Counted from the stretch's first letter, positions 1 to 8,839 are shown. The stretch: DNA of 64,000 nucleotides from an uncultured Collinsella sp. (GCA_902479075.1 CABSNK010000014.1:1-64000); one strand, 5' to 3'. A program made the numbers and translations. The notes: generated by a model not told the origin, from the letters alone.

Positions 1-2001
1 ATGAGCGGTCAGCAATACAACAGCAGCAACAAGCATGACCACAAGGGTATAGAGCAGGTGTGGATCAGCGACGTCAAGGCGGGCAGCGTCTCGGGTTCGG
101 ACCGCTATAACGAGAGCTTTATCGCTGTGGTGGGCAAGCACCGCGACGAGGACCTGCGCAAGAACGATGACTACTATTGGATGACCGCCTCGCATTTTTC
201 GCTCGACGAGAACGGAAAGGTGCGCCGCGGCGAGGAGCAGGTGATTAGCGAGAGCAACCGTCGCGGCACTACCTACGGCACATTTATCTCGCTCGCGCTG
301 CCCGATGTCGACAACGACAGCGTCAAGATCACGTACAAGGACCGCTACAAGGTCTATACCAACCCGCGCGTGCTTGCCGTGCTGCAGGATGCGCCCTATG
401 TTGAGGATCTGGAGCAGGCATACGGCTATCTGGTGTTGGGCGGCACGTCATACGGAGAGGAAAAGGGCACGGGGACATCCCAGGGCTATACCATTGGCGC
501 CGAGTTGGGCGTTGCCGTCGAGGTGCAGACCGGTCCGCCCCTGGTCGCGATGAATGCTTCAGTCGATTTTGCCGCCGAGGGATGCTATGACTACCGGAGC
601 GAGCGCACGGTCAGCGCAAGCGTAAGCTATGAGTCGCATGCCGGCGAGGGTGACAAGGCCGTGCTCTACACGATTCCGATGGTCTATTACGAGTATGAGA
701 TCGAAAATGAGGAAACTGGTGGCAAGGGCGTGATGGCGGCGCCCGTGTCGCTCGGCGCGCAGACCTCGGTCGTTAATGTCGAGGCCTATGACCGCATTGC
801 CAAACAGCACAATATGACGCCGCTCAGCTACTTTTTGACCAACCGGTCGGGAGAACCCGGAACCTATCAAACGACGCTCAACGGCGAGACTCCCGTTGGG
901 GATTCCTTTGGCCTGGGCAAGCCTGGCGTAACGCGCGCCTACACGCACGATGGGTTTAACGGCGCCGCCGCGCAGTCGGGGGCGAGCATTGAGCAGACCA
1001 TCGAAGTCGAGGAGGGCAAGGAGCAGGAGCTCGAGCTCGGCTTGACGCTGAACGGCAGCGTTGTCATGGGCGCGAAGCTCGCAAAGCACGAGTTGTTTGG
1101 CGGCCTGTGCTTTGGTGCCAACGCCGGCTTTACTACGGGTAACTCCTCGAGTGAATCGACCGAATACGGCGGCACCGTCGACAACCTGCCCGAGGCCGCG
1201 CAGGGCAAGTACGGTTTTGTGTGGCGTCTGGGCGTCAACGCGGTGGATGTCGACAAGTTCGAGGCAGACTCGGGCGACAAGCTCGGCACCAAGGACACCG
1301 ACCAGTTCTGGATCGTGGGCTATGACGTTAAGGACGTCGAGATGCCCGACGCGCCGGCCGTGACGGGCTTTACGGCAAACGCCGTCGATTCGACCAGCGT
1401 TACGTTTAGCTGGGACGATGTACTCGCAAACAAGAGTGGCTTTAGCTACGGCGTGGGCATGCTGCAGAGCAATGCGGCGGATGCGGTCGTCAATAGCTGG
1501 AAGATTGCCGACAACACGCAGACCTCGCTCAAGTGGGATGGGCTGCAGCCCAATACGGAGTATCGATTCGCCATCGCCGCCGTTAAGAATGGATCCACGA
1601 CCGAAACAGGTATTCGCTCGGCAATCATCACGGTCAAGACCATGCCCGATGGCATGACGATGACCGTGAGCGGACCCGCGGCGGATGCTGCGGAGGGGTC
1701 GGATCTTGGATACGACTCTTCGGTTGAGCGCACGGCGGGAAGCCGCCTGACGCTCTCGGCGATTGGCCATGTGAAGCAACTCGGTGCCGACGATAGCGAA
1801 ACAGGGCTGGCACCGACCTATATGTGGTACCGCAAGGGCCGCGGCGAGACAGAGTTTAAGCTCGTGGGTGCCGATGGCAACCTCGCGGCTGGAACGGCCT
1901 CAAAGCTCGAGATTGACCTGACCGCAGACGATGCGGTGCGCAGTATTACTGCCACGTGGGATACAACGACGTGGGCCTCGACACCGGCACGACGCTCGTG
2001 A
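1..2001 (+). CDS. Surface protein with Fn3 and Ig-like domains (5' cut by window, 3' frameshifted)
   Basis: The open frame runs from base 1 with no ribosome site visible, so the real start probably lies before the window. Residues about 1-440 are beta-rich, with alternating polar and apolar stretches and many Ser/Thr/Gly, of no family I recognise. Residues about 450-550 look like a fibronectin type III domain (a W in SFSW-like context, then NTEYRFAIAAVKNG). Residues about 555-650 look like an Ig-like domain with YMWYRKG. The frame then fails: near 1939-1941 the expected Ig strand QYYCHVGYND continues in frame 3, so the last residues of this frame are out-of-register. With the 1956-2369 frame it makes one sortase-anchored surface protein. 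Ligand unknown. Confidence 0.75.
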   Translation: MSGQQYNSSNKHDHKGIEQVWISDVKAGSVSGSDRYNESFIAVVGKHRDEDLRKNDDYYWMTASHFSLDENGKVRRGEEQVISESNRRGTTYGTFISLALPDVDNDSVKITYKDRYKVYTNPRVLAVLQDAPYVEDLEQAYGYLVLGGTSYGEEKGTGTSQGYTIGAELGVAVEVQTGPPLVAMNASVDFAAEGCYDYRSERTVSASVSYESHAGEGDKAVLYTIPMVYYEYEIENEETGGKGVMAAPVSLGAQTSVVNVEAYDRIAKQHNMTPLSYFLTNRSGEPGTYQTTLNGETPVGDSFGLGKPGVTRAYTHDGFNGAAAQSGASIEQTIEVEEGKEQELELGLTLNGSVVMGAKLAKHELFGGLCFGANAGFTTGNSSSESTEYGGTVDNLPEAAQGKYGFVWRLGVNAVDVDKFEADSGDKLGTKDTDQFWIVGYDVKDVEMPDAPAVTGFTANAVDSTSVTFSWDDVLANKSGFSYGVGMLQSNAADAVVNSWKIADNTQTSLKWDGLQPNTEYRFAIAAVKNGSTTETGIRSAIITVKTMPDGMTMTVSGPAADAAEGSDLGYDSSVERTAGSRLTLSAIGHVKQLGADDSETGLAPTYMWYRKGRGETEFKLVGADGNLAAGTASKLEIDLTADDAVRSITATWDTTTWASTPARRS

Positions 2002-2369
2002 ATATCGAGGCCGAGGAGACGGCGCCCACAACGGTGAACGCCACCCCGATCCGCACGTGCCGCCTGTTCTCACAGGCAAGTGCGGGCGCCAAGAAGTTCC
2101 TGGACCATACGCTGGTAAACACCGCCGGTCCAACCGATTCCGAAGGCTCAAAGGACCCCGAGACTCCTGAGACCCCGACGAACCCGGACAAGCCCAAGTC
2201 CGACAACGGAGCTAAGACCGACACCAAGGTCAAGACTACGACCACAGCGAAGAACCTCGCAAACACCGGCGACCAAACATTCGCCCTAGTCGCCACCGCA
2301 GCAGCAGCGGGAGCAACGATCGTAGCGATAGCCCTCATCATGCTGATCAAGCGCCGCAAGACCCACTAG
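1941..2369 (+). pseudogene. C-terminal part of the same surface protein, with sortase anchor, in shifted frame
   Basis: This frame continues the Ig-like domain of the preceding ORF (QYYCHVGYNDVGLDTGTT) with no start codon or ribosome site of its own; the first possible GTG is at 1956. It then has a Pro/Thr/Lys/Asp-rich wall-spanning stretch, the sortase-type motif LANTG, a hydrophobic helix of about 20 residues and a basic tail KRRKTH. One missing base around 1939-1941 (GTG CG CAG instead of, for example, GTG CGC CAG) would rejoin the two frames. This may be a true mutation, phase variation or an assembly error. Without repair the protein would lack its wall anchor. Confidence 0.75.
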
Positions 2370-2396
2370 TAGCCAGTCGAACATATCGACAACCCA

Positions 2397-2434
2397 AAAA
2401 CCCGGGTAGCCAAAAAACAGGCCACCCGGGTTTT
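2397..2434 (+). terminator. Terminator after surface protein gene
   Basis: Inverted arms aaaacccgggtagcc and ggccacccgggtttt with one mismatch flank a short A-rich loop and end in a T run. It lies 28 bases past the stop codon at 2369. Confidence 0.75.
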
Positions 2435-2458
2435 CTGTTGAGTGGAGACTCCGCAAGC

Positions 2459-2688
2459 GGAAACTGCATCCCACAATTAGCGCCCGGAACGGGACGCATT
2501 TTCCGTCAAGCCCTCATCCGGAAAATCCATCCCAGTTTGAGCGCCCAGACCGGGACGCACTTTCCCAACGAGCCTCAACCGGAAAATACATCCCGGAATC
2601 CAGCTGAATAGTGGGACACACTTTCCCAATCGGGTCCCAAGCGGAAACTGCATCCCATTCCAGACAAGAATTCCGGGACACACTTTCC
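2459..2688. repeat. Array of four hairpin-type repeats, 61-62 bp period
   Basis: Four units, each with a 14-base left arm like ggaaaatgcatccc and a 14-base right arm like gggacgcactttcc. Left arms start at 2459, 2520, 2581 and 2643; right arms at 2491, 2552, 2613 and 2675. The arm-to-arm distance is exactly 32 in every unit, and the 18 bases between arms differ in each. The array fills most of the gap between the surface protein and the LTA synthase-like gene. No ORF of note is present. Confidence 0.85.
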
Positions 2689-2697
2689 GCAAACAAA

Positions 2698-2720
2698 GAA
2701 GGCCACATAACGTGGCCTTC
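2698..2720 (-). terminator. Hairpin, likely minus-strand terminator
   Basis: Arms gaaggccac and gtggccttc around a 5-base loop. Read on the minus strand it is followed by a T-rich stretch (tttgttt), so it may end transcripts of the LTA synthase-like gene, which stops at 2927. Confidence 0.5.
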
Positions 2721-2774
2721 AACTTATATATGTTCGGCGATACACCCAAGACAAGCCACGCTCCAACAACAGGG

Positions 2775-2907
2775 CGTCTGTCCGGCCAGCGCGGAATGTA
2801 AGGTTCATCGCGAGTTCCGCACGCAAAGGAGGCCACTTAATGTGGCCTCCGTCTTGCGCAGGACTGTCCGAGCAGGGAGCCTTACATATCTCCGCCCGGA
2901 CAGACGT
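2775..2907. repeat. Long imperfect inverted repeat with central hairpin
   Basis: Outer arms begin with a perfect 11-base match (cgtctgtccgg at 2775 and its complement ending at 2907) and continue as a weaker match through the tgtaagg sequence. The centre is a perfect hairpin, ggaggccac/gtggcctcc, at 2828-2850, resembling the hairpin at 2698-2720. It lies 20 bases from the stop of the minus-strand gene and may act as its terminator. Confidence 0.65.
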
Positions 2908-2926
2908 TTCAGTTATGAGCGACCCG

Positions 2927-5227
2927 CTACTTGATCTTGGTCGTACCCGGTGCCAGGTTGGGGTCGGTCTCGTTGGCCTCGGTCTGGAAGTGCTTGGTGT
3001 AGACGTTCTTGCCGTCGCGGAACATCTCGTAGTACTGCATCTTGGCGTAATCCTCGCGCGCCTTGGTGGCGGCTGCGGCTTCGGCGTCGTCACCGGTGAC
3101 GTTGGAGGAGAGTGCCCAGCGCAGGCTGGCGTCCTCGTAGCCCACCGAGTTGATGGCGGGCAGCGACTCGCGCAGCGTCATGTGCGCCTTCTGGTAGTCG
3201 GTCAGCGGGGCGCCGATCAGCTGCATAAGCTGCGTGGACAGGTAGTTGGTGGACAGGTCGTCGACCTCGCTCGTCTGGTCGCAGCCGGCAACGTCGTAGT
3301 TGGCCCAGATGATGTAGTCGGTCTGCCACAGACGTTCCTGGTGCGTGGCGTCGTCTTCGCCGGTAAACCACTTATCGTTGAACTTGGACGGGAAGAACGG
3401 CTGGTGGTCACCCCAGAACACCACGACCACCTTACGGTCGAGCTTGCTCAGGGCGTTGAGGAAGTAACGCAGCGCCTGGTCGGACTGCTCAATGCACGAG
3501 ACGTACTCGTCGACATCGGAGAGCGTGCCGTCCTCAACGGTCTTGGCGTCCAGGTCGGTCGTGTCGATGTTCAGGTGCATCTGTTTGTCGGCCGGCAGCA
3601 GGCCCGTATCGTAGCCCGAGTGGTTCTGCATGGTCACGTCGAAGATAAACTGCGGATCGGCGTTCTGGTCGAGCAGCTCAAGAATTTTGTCGTAGGTGGC
3701 CTGGTCGGTCACCATGCCGCGCAGGGTGTCGGCTCCCTGGAAATCGTTGATGGACAGGAACTGGTCAAAGCCAAAGTCCTTGTAGACGTTCTCGCGGTTC
3801 CAGTTGGTCGCGTGGTTGGGGTGCATGGCCGTGGTGGAATAGCCGAGCGATTTGAACTGCTCTGCCAGGTTCCCGGTCGTTTCCATGTTGTAGATGGTGT
3901 AGGGGTACACGCCCGAGCCCAGGTTGGCCATGGAGTTGCCGGTCATAAACTCAAACTCGGTATTGGCGGTGCCGCCGCCGTAGGCACTCACGTAGAGCTT
4001 ACCGCGGCTGAGGCAGTTGGACAGGTTCTTAAAGTACTGCGGGCCCTCGTAGCCGGCGCGCATCTCCTGATAAATCGAAAGGTCCGAGAAGGTCTCGTTC
4101 ATGATGGCGATGACCGTGGGCTTCTCGCTGTCGAACTGCTCCTTTGCGGCGGTGCGCTCGTCACTCTTGGCTGCGTCGGACTTGTCGTAGGCCTTGGCGT
4201 ACTTTTTGAGCGTGGCCTTGGCATCGTCGACGGAGTAGTCGGCGGGTTTGGGCGGCTTGATGGACTGCGCTGCGCTAATGAAAGCGGGCAGGTAGCCCTC
4301 GCGCCAGTAGCTCTCGAGCGGGCGCCAGGTGTAGACAGTGATGCCGAGGGTGTTGTAGTAGTCGATGAGCGTGACGTGTGCGGTCACACCGCCCAGGCAC
4401 AGCACGGCGACGAGCAGGTTGGTGAGCAGGATGCGCTTGGCGTTGGCGGCGCCCTTCTGACGGTGCGGTGCCACCAGGCCGGCGTACTCGCATAGCAGCA
4501 TGGCGATGGCGGTAAAGCCCATGGATAGCACGCAGAACAGCGAGATCGAGAAGGTGTAGCCGGTGCCGGCGACCGCGGCGGCGGTGGAAATGGCCGAAAG
4601 GTCGCCCGGCTGGATGGGCATGGATTTAAACGTGATGACGAAGAACTCGGCAATGCCCAGGACAAAGAGGGCAAAGGCCAAGACCGCAGGAGCTGCGCCG
4701 TGGCGCTGGAACAGGAAGAACAAGCCAGTCATGAGCGTGGTGATGATGGCCCACTCGAGCAGGATGCACAGGGGGTAAACCCAGGTAAAGTCGTGGTTGG
4801 ACGAGACCTCCATGCCAAGCAGCGCAAAGACGCCGGCGAGCAGCAGGCACAAGACGGCGGCGACGAGCGGTTTGCCCACAAAGGCGCCGCGCAGGCGGGC
4901 GAGCTTGCCGGTGGGGGCGGGGGCGTCGGGCTCGGTGAATGCAAAGACGCGCGGGGCGATACGGTCGCGGGCGATGCTGGCCCAAGCGCATCCGGTGAGA
5001 ATGGCGTTGGTCAGGATGAGCATCACGAAGGCGAGCGGCTCGTTTTGGGCGACGAGACCAATAGCGCCCCAAATGGTCAAAAAGAGCTGGAATAGGCCGA
5101 AGGCGACGCTCCACCCAAGAGCGCTTTTGGCAACGGTGCCCGACTGAGCGCGAATGGCCTTGGCCTCGCGCAAAACAAGGTAGACGGTCGCCGCAAGACC
5201 GACGAGCGAGATGGCGGCAGCGAACAT
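2927..5227 (-). CDS. LTA synthase family phosphoglycerol transferase (sulfatase fold)
   Basis: A 766-residue membrane enzyme. The N-terminal 300 residues hold several hydrophobic helices. The C-terminal half is an extracellular alkaline-phosphatase/sulfatase fold: IAIMNETFSDLS has the nucleophile Thr/metal region, SAYGGGTANTEFEF is the family signature, HPNHATNWNRENVYKDFGF follows, and VVFWGDHQPFF holds the metal-binding DH. Family members polymerise glycerol phosphate from phosphatidylglycerol onto wall polymers outside the membrane; the exact polymer here is not known. The ATG at 5227 is chosen over an upstream GTG at 5242 because gaggag lies 7 bases before it. Transcribed alone on the minus strand. 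Confidence 0.88.
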   Translation of the reverse strand: MFAAAISLVGLAATVYLVLREAKAIRAQSGTVAKSALGWSVAFGLFQLFLTIWGAIGLVAQNEPLAFVMLILTNAILTGCAWASIARDRIAPRVFAFTEPDAPAPTGKLARLRGAFVGKPLVAAVLCLLLAGVFALLGMEVSSNHDFTWVYPLCILLEWAIITTLMTGLFFLFQRHGAAPAVLAFALFVLGIAEFFVITFKSMPIQPGDLSAISTAAAVAGTGYTFSISLFCVLSMGFTAIAMLLCEYAGLVAPHRQKGAANAKRILLTNLLVAVLCLGGVTAHVTLIDYYNTLGITVYTWRPLESYWREGYLPAFISAAQSIKPPKPADYSVDDAKATLKKYAKAYDKSDAAKSDERTAAKEQFDSEKPTVIAIMNETFSDLSIYQEMRAGYEGPQYFKNLSNCLSRGKLYVSAYGGGTANTEFEFMTGNSMANLGSGVYPYTIYNMETTGNLAEQFKSLGYSTTAMHPNHATNWNRENVYKDFGFDQFLSINDFQGADTLRGMVTDQATYDKILELLDQNADPQFIFDVTMQNHSGYDTGLLPADKQMHLNIDTTDLDAKTVEDGTLSDVDEYVSCIEQSDQALRYFLNALSKLDRKVVVVFWGDHQPFFPSKFNDKWFTGEDDATHQERLWQTDYIIWANYDVAGCDQTSEVDDLSTNYLSTQLMQLIGAPLTDYQKAHMTLRESLPAINSVGYEDASLRWALSSNVTGDDAEAAAATKAREDYAKMQYYEMFRDGKNVYTKHFQTEANETDPNLAPGTTKIK

Positions 5228-5440
5228 GCTGAGACTCCTCACAAACTAAAACCTACGAAAGCGGGGGTTTACCCGATTGTTACCAAGATATGCGCCGCAA
5301 TTGGTGGCTACGCACAACAACCAGCCATATTAACGCGCACGTGTGGCAGTGTGGCGCAATGTAGTGGCGACCTGCGCGATAATGGACGGGAATTACACGG
5401 AAACGTAAAGGCTTCTTAAAGAATTAGCGAGGATGAGGCG

Positions 5441-6310
5441 ATGAACGAGCGGGTTTGTATGACGAGTGCGGGCGACGTGGGCGCTGGCATGGACGCGGGC
5501 GGCTATCCGGTCGAGACTACGGGCAATGCAGTGCTGGACACTTTGGAGCATCGCTCGTCTACGCGTGCCTTCGCGCGTGATGATGACGACCGTCCCGTGG
5601 CGGTGACCGACGAGCAGCGTGCGGCGATTCTGCATGCGGCGAGTCGCGCGCCGTCGGCGGGCGCCATGATGATGTATTCCATCGTAAGCATTCGCGAGCA
5701 GGCTACGCTCGACCGCCTGGCCGACCTGTGCGACCACCAGCCCATGATCGCCAAGGCGCCTTGGGCACTAATATTTGTGGTCGACTATGCCAAGTGGATC
5801 GATCTGTTTGAGCATGTGGGTTGCTTTGAGCCCGAGTTTGTAGAGCGTACGGGCAAGGCGCCCCGTCGTGCACCGGGTCTGGGCGACTTTGCCATCGCGG
5901 CGCAGGATGCCGTGATCGCCGCCCAAAACGCCGTGGTTGCCGCCGAGGCTCTGGGCCTGGGGAGCTGCTACATCGGCGATATCGTCGAGAACGCCGAGGA
6001 AGTTGCCGCGCTGCTGGACTTGCCGCCCTATACCATGCCGCTGTCGATGCTCATCATCGGCACGCCCCGTAAGGAGCGCCCGGCGATCGCGCACCCCGTG
6101 GTGAACCTGGTGCACGAGGAGCGCTACTGCCGTGCGGATGCCGCGACCATGGATGCGCAGGTGGCCGAGATGGATGCGATGTTTCGCCCGCATGCCCGCG
6201 AGGTGGGCGAGCGCGTGGTGGATATCTACGCCCGCAAACACACCAGTCCCTTTATGGCCGAGATGAGCCGCTCCATGGAGTGGTGGTTCAAAAACTGGCT
6301 CGGAAAATGA
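5441..6310 (+). CDS. Nitroreductase family protein
   Basis: A 289-residue protein with the FMN-dependent nitroreductase fold. HRSSTRAF is the usual N-terminal phosphate-binding segment, RAPSAGAMM the second FMN segment, and AEALGLGSCYIGDI the conserved helix and loop before the cofactor. A C-terminal tail of about 60 residues extends beyond the minimal fold. Members reduce nitro compounds, quinones or flavins using NAD(P)H; the substrate cannot be told from sequence. gaggatgag precedes the ATG. A single gene, ending in a palindromic repeat. Confidence 0.85.
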   Translation: MNERVCMTSAGDVGAGMDAGGYPVETTGNAVLDTLEHRSSTRAFARDDDDRPVAVTDEQRAAILHAASRAPSAGAMMMYSIVSIREQATLDRLADLCDHQPMIAKAPWALIFVVDYAKWIDLFEHVGCFEPEFVERTGKAPRRAPGLGDFAIAAQDAVIAAQNAVVAAEALGLGSCYIGDIVENAEEVAALLDLPPYTMPLSMLIIGTPRKERPAIAHPVVNLVHEERYCRADAATMDAQVAEMDAMFRPHAREVGERVVDIYARKHTSPFMAEMSRSMEWWFKNWLGK

Positions 6311-6312
6311 CG

Positions 6313-6345
6313 AATGTGACAAGGGGACAGTCCTTTTGTCACATT
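6313..6345. repeat. Short palindromic repeat (tgtgacaaaggg family)
   Basis: Arms built on aatgtgacaagggga and tccttttgtcacatt, starting 2 bases after the nitroreductase stop codon. Related palindromes occur at 19685, 29350, 34289 and 40308. It probably also acts as a terminator. Confidence 0.8.
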
Positions 6346-6427
6346 TCATATCGCCGCGGTAGCCTAAAGACTGTATAAATCTTTATCTAGCTGGGAAAAC
6401 AGTGCATTAAAACATGGGCCGATTACC

Positions 6428-6433
6428 TATAAT
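6428..6433 (+). promoter_or_regulatory. Possible -10 box of the kup promoter
   Basis: A perfect TATAAT, 35 bases before the kup start codon. No convincing -35 box sits at the usual distance, so the call rests on the -10 match and position only. I saw no c-di-AMP riboswitch features in this 120-base leader. Confidence 0.4.
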
Positions 6434-6468
6434 CCCTTCGAACATTAAAGTTGGGAGGAAACCGGCTT

Positions 6469-8496
6469 ATGGAACAAAAGGCCAAGGAGGCAGCCTCGCA
6501 CGCTGCGATTCCTGTGAGCATCTCGGCGATGCTCGTCACGCTGGGCGTGGTGTATGGCGATATCGGCACCAGCCCCATGTATGTAACCAAGGCGCTCGTC
6601 GCCGGCAACGGCGGCATCGGAAGCGTCACGGAGGAGTTCGTGCTCGGCGCGCTCTCCCTTGTCGTGTGGACGGTCACGCTGCTGACCACCATCAAGTATG
6701 TGCTCATCTCGCTGCGCGCCGATAACCATGGTGAGGGCGGCATCTTTGCCCTGTACAGCCTGGTCAAGCGCTGCGGAAAGTGGCTTATTATCCCTGCCAT
6801 GCTGGGTGGCGCCGCGCTGCTCGCCGACGGCATCCTCACGCCTGCCGTTACCGTGACTACGGCCATCGAGGGCCTGCGCACCATCCCGGCGGTCCATGCC
6901 GTGCTGGGCGATGACCAGGGCCGCGTCGTCGCCATTACGCTCGCCATCATCATCGTGCTCTTCTTGGTACAGCGCATCGGTACGGCCAAGATCGGTCACG
7001 CCTTTGGCCCCATCATGACGCTGTGGTTCCTGTTCCTGGGCGGCACGGGTCTGTTCTTTGTCTTCCAGCATCCCGCCGTGCTGCTGTGCCTCAACCCGCT
7101 GCGCGGCATCGCCTTTTTGCTGAGCCCCAACAACCACGCGGGCATCATGATTCTGGGCAGCTGCTTCCTCGCCACCACCGGTGCCGAGGCGCTCTACTCC
7201 GACATGGGCCACGTTGGCCGCGGCAACATTTATGCCACCTGGCCGTTCGTTAAGTGCTGCCTGCTGCTTTCCTATATGGGCCAGGGCGCTTGGCTTATGA
7301 ACAACGCTGCCAACCCCGAGCTCATGGGCATTGCCGACCTCAACCCCTTCTACCAGATGCTCACCCCGGGCCTGCGTCCCTTTGCCGTCGGCCTTTCCAC
7401 CGTCGCGGCCATCATTGCCTCGCAGGCGCTCATTACCGGCGCATTCTCGCTGGTGTCCGAGGCCAGCCGCCTGGACCTCATGCCGCACATGCAGGTTTTC
7501 TATCCTGCCGAGACCAAGGGCCAGCTCTATATTCCCATGGTCAATAACGTCATGCTTGTGGGCTGCGTCATCGTGGTGCTGCTGTTCCAGAACTCGGCGC
7601 ATATGGAAGCCGCGTATGGCCTTGCCATTACGCTGACTATGATGTGCACCACGCTGCTGCTCTTCTTCTACCTGCACGAGGAGCGCAAGCTCAAGGTTGC
7701 TCCGTGGATTTTCGCGGCCTTCTTCCTTTTGCTCGAGGGCTTCTTCTTCGTGAGTTCGCTCACCAAGTTCTTCCACGGCGGCTACTTCACCATCCTCATG
7801 GCTGCACTCATCATGGGCATTATGGTGTGCTGGTACAACGGCACGGCGGTCGAGCAGCGCCAGTTTACGCTGCTGCCGCTGCGCAGCTACCTGCCACAGC
7901 TCAAGCGCCTGCGTGACGATGACCGTTACGAGCGCATGAGCGACAACGTCGTGTACCTGACCAAGGACACCCATACCGACTACATCGACCGCGATATCGT
8001 CTATTCGATCTTGGACAAGCATCCCAAGCGCGCCCGCGCCTGGTGGTTTGTGAATGTCGAGACCATGGACGAACCGCACACCTTTGCCTATTCGGTCGAG
8101 ACGTTCGGCACCGACTACGTGTTCCGTGTGCATCTGTACCTGGGCTACAAGATCAACCAGCGCGTCAATGCCTACCTGCGTCAGGTCGTTCAGGACCTGG
8201 CTGCCACCGGCGAGCTGCCGCCGCAGACGCATGACTACTCGGTCTACAAGGATCCGGGTAACATCGGCACGTTCAAGTTCGTCCTGATCCGTAAGCTTCT
8301 GGCGCCCGAAAGCGATGTGGAGCCGAGCGAGCGTACGGCCATCACGCTCAAGTACATCATCCGCCGTGCCGCCGGCACGCCTGCACGCTGGTACGGCCTG
8401 GAGAACTCCAACGTGAGCTTTGAGTACGTGCCGCTGTTCACCAAGTTCAAGGCCGTGAATAAGATGCAGCGCCTGGCCCCCAACGAGCGGCCGTAG
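6469..8496 (+). CDS. kup: Kup-type potassium uptake permease
   Basis: A 675-residue integral membrane protein of the KUP/HAK/KT family, which imports potassium with protons. The signature GVVYGDIGTSPMYV is near residue 25, followed by about 12 hydrophobic helices (for example ADNHGEGGIFALYSLVKR between helices, and FLATTGAEALYSDMGH). A soluble C-terminal domain of about 200 residues has the usual family length. The ATG at 6469 follows gggagg; a TTG at 6451 would place the ribosome site inside the gene. Downstream lie a small membrane protein and a KdpD/KdpE-like pair, suggesting a potassium or osmotic response unit. Confidence 0.93.
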   Translation: MEQKAKEAASHAAIPVSISAMLVTLGVVYGDIGTSPMYVTKALVAGNGGIGSVTEEFVLGALSLVVWTVTLLTTIKYVLISLRADNHGEGGIFALYSLVKRCGKWLIIPAMLGGAALLADGILTPAVTVTTAIEGLRTIPAVHAVLGDDQGRVVAITLAIIIVLFLVQRIGTAKIGHAFGPIMTLWFLFLGGTGLFFVFQHPAVLLCLNPLRGIAFLLSPNNHAGIMILGSCFLATTGAEALYSDMGHVGRGNIYATWPFVKCCLLLSYMGQGAWLMNNAANPELMGIADLNPFYQMLTPGLRPFAVGLSTVAAIIASQALITGAFSLVSEASRLDLMPHMQVFYPAETKGQLYIPMVNNVMLVGCVIVVLLFQNSAHMEAAYGLAITLTMMCTTLLLFFYLHEERKLKVAPWIFAAFFLLLEGFFFVSSLTKFFHGGYFTILMAALIMGIMVCWYNGTAVEQRQFTLLPLRSYLPQLKRLRDDDRYERMSDNVVYLTKDTHTDYIDRDIVYSILDKHPKRARAWWFVNVETMDEPHTFAYSVETFGTDYVFRVHLYLGYKINQRVNAYLRQVVQDLAATGELPPQTHDYSVYKDPGNIGTFKFVLIRKLLAPESDVEPSERTAITLKYIIRRAAGTPARWYGLENSNVSFEYVPLFTKFKAVNKMQRLAPNERP

Positions 8497-8557
8497 GCGC
8501 CGACAGGCTGCATGGAGTTGGTTTTCGATGGACAAGATTGAGGCCGGGGAGGCAAAC

Positions 8558-8752
8558 ATGGATACAAAGGCGCTCGATGGCCGCGAGGCGGTGGTCGAAA
8601 TGGTGCGTGAGGCGCGCGCCGACGCCGCCGAAGATCGGTTCCTTACGAACCGTGCCAACATGGACATGGCCGACCGCGTGATCTCGATCGTGGCACTGGT
8701 ATTTGGAGTGGTGTGCGTGTGTGCCCTGCTCGCGCACGTGCTGTTTGTCTAG
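8558..8752 (+). CDS. Small single-helix membrane protein between kup and sensor kinase
   Basis: A 64-residue protein with an acidic/Arg-rich N-terminal half and one hydrophobic helix at the C-terminus (ISIVALVFGVVCVCALLAHV). ATG 8558 is preceded by ggggagg at good distance and is preferred to an in-frame ATG at 8528. I do not recognise a family. Its position suggests a possible regulatory subunit for Kup or the kinase, but that is only a guess from neighbours. Confidence 0.6.
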   Translation: MDTKALDGREAVVEMVREARADAAEDRFLTNRANMDMADRVISIVALVFGVVCVCALLAHVLFV

Positions 8753-8800
8753 CGGCTGCCGGTCGTAGAAGGCTTTACACTTAGAACCACCACGAGGGAA

Positions 8801-8839
8801 AACCACCACAAAGGTGCCTGTCCCTTTGTGGTGGTTTTT
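8801..8839 (+). terminator. Strong terminator after the kup unit
   Basis: Arms aaaaccaccacaaagg and cctttgtggtggttttt around loop tgcctgtc, ending in a T tract. The sensor kinase starts only 27 bases later, so it may have its own promoter or depend on read-through. The loop-proximal caaagg/cctttg resembles the dispersed palindrome family. Confidence 0.8.

Noticed and set aside
2459..2688. CRISPR array
   Set aside because: Although regularly spaced, the repeats are alternating inverted 14-base arms with gaps of 15-18 bases, no cas genes are near, and spacing does not fit a direct repeat/spacer pattern.
2840..4495. A 551-residue plus-strand frame opposite the LTA synthase-like gene
   Set aside because: Val/Gly/Leu-rich antisense shadow with no ribosome site; the minus-strand product has the full sulfatase motifs.
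6346..6468. c-di-AMP (ydaO-type) riboswitch before kup
   Set aside because: The leader is only about 120 bases and I could not find the conserved paired elements; only a -10 box is supportable.
6445..8667. A 740-residue open frame on the minus strand opposite kup
   Set aside because: It mirrors the kup coding frame, has no ribosome site, is rich in His/Gln/Arg typical of antisense shadows, and kup has clear family motifs.
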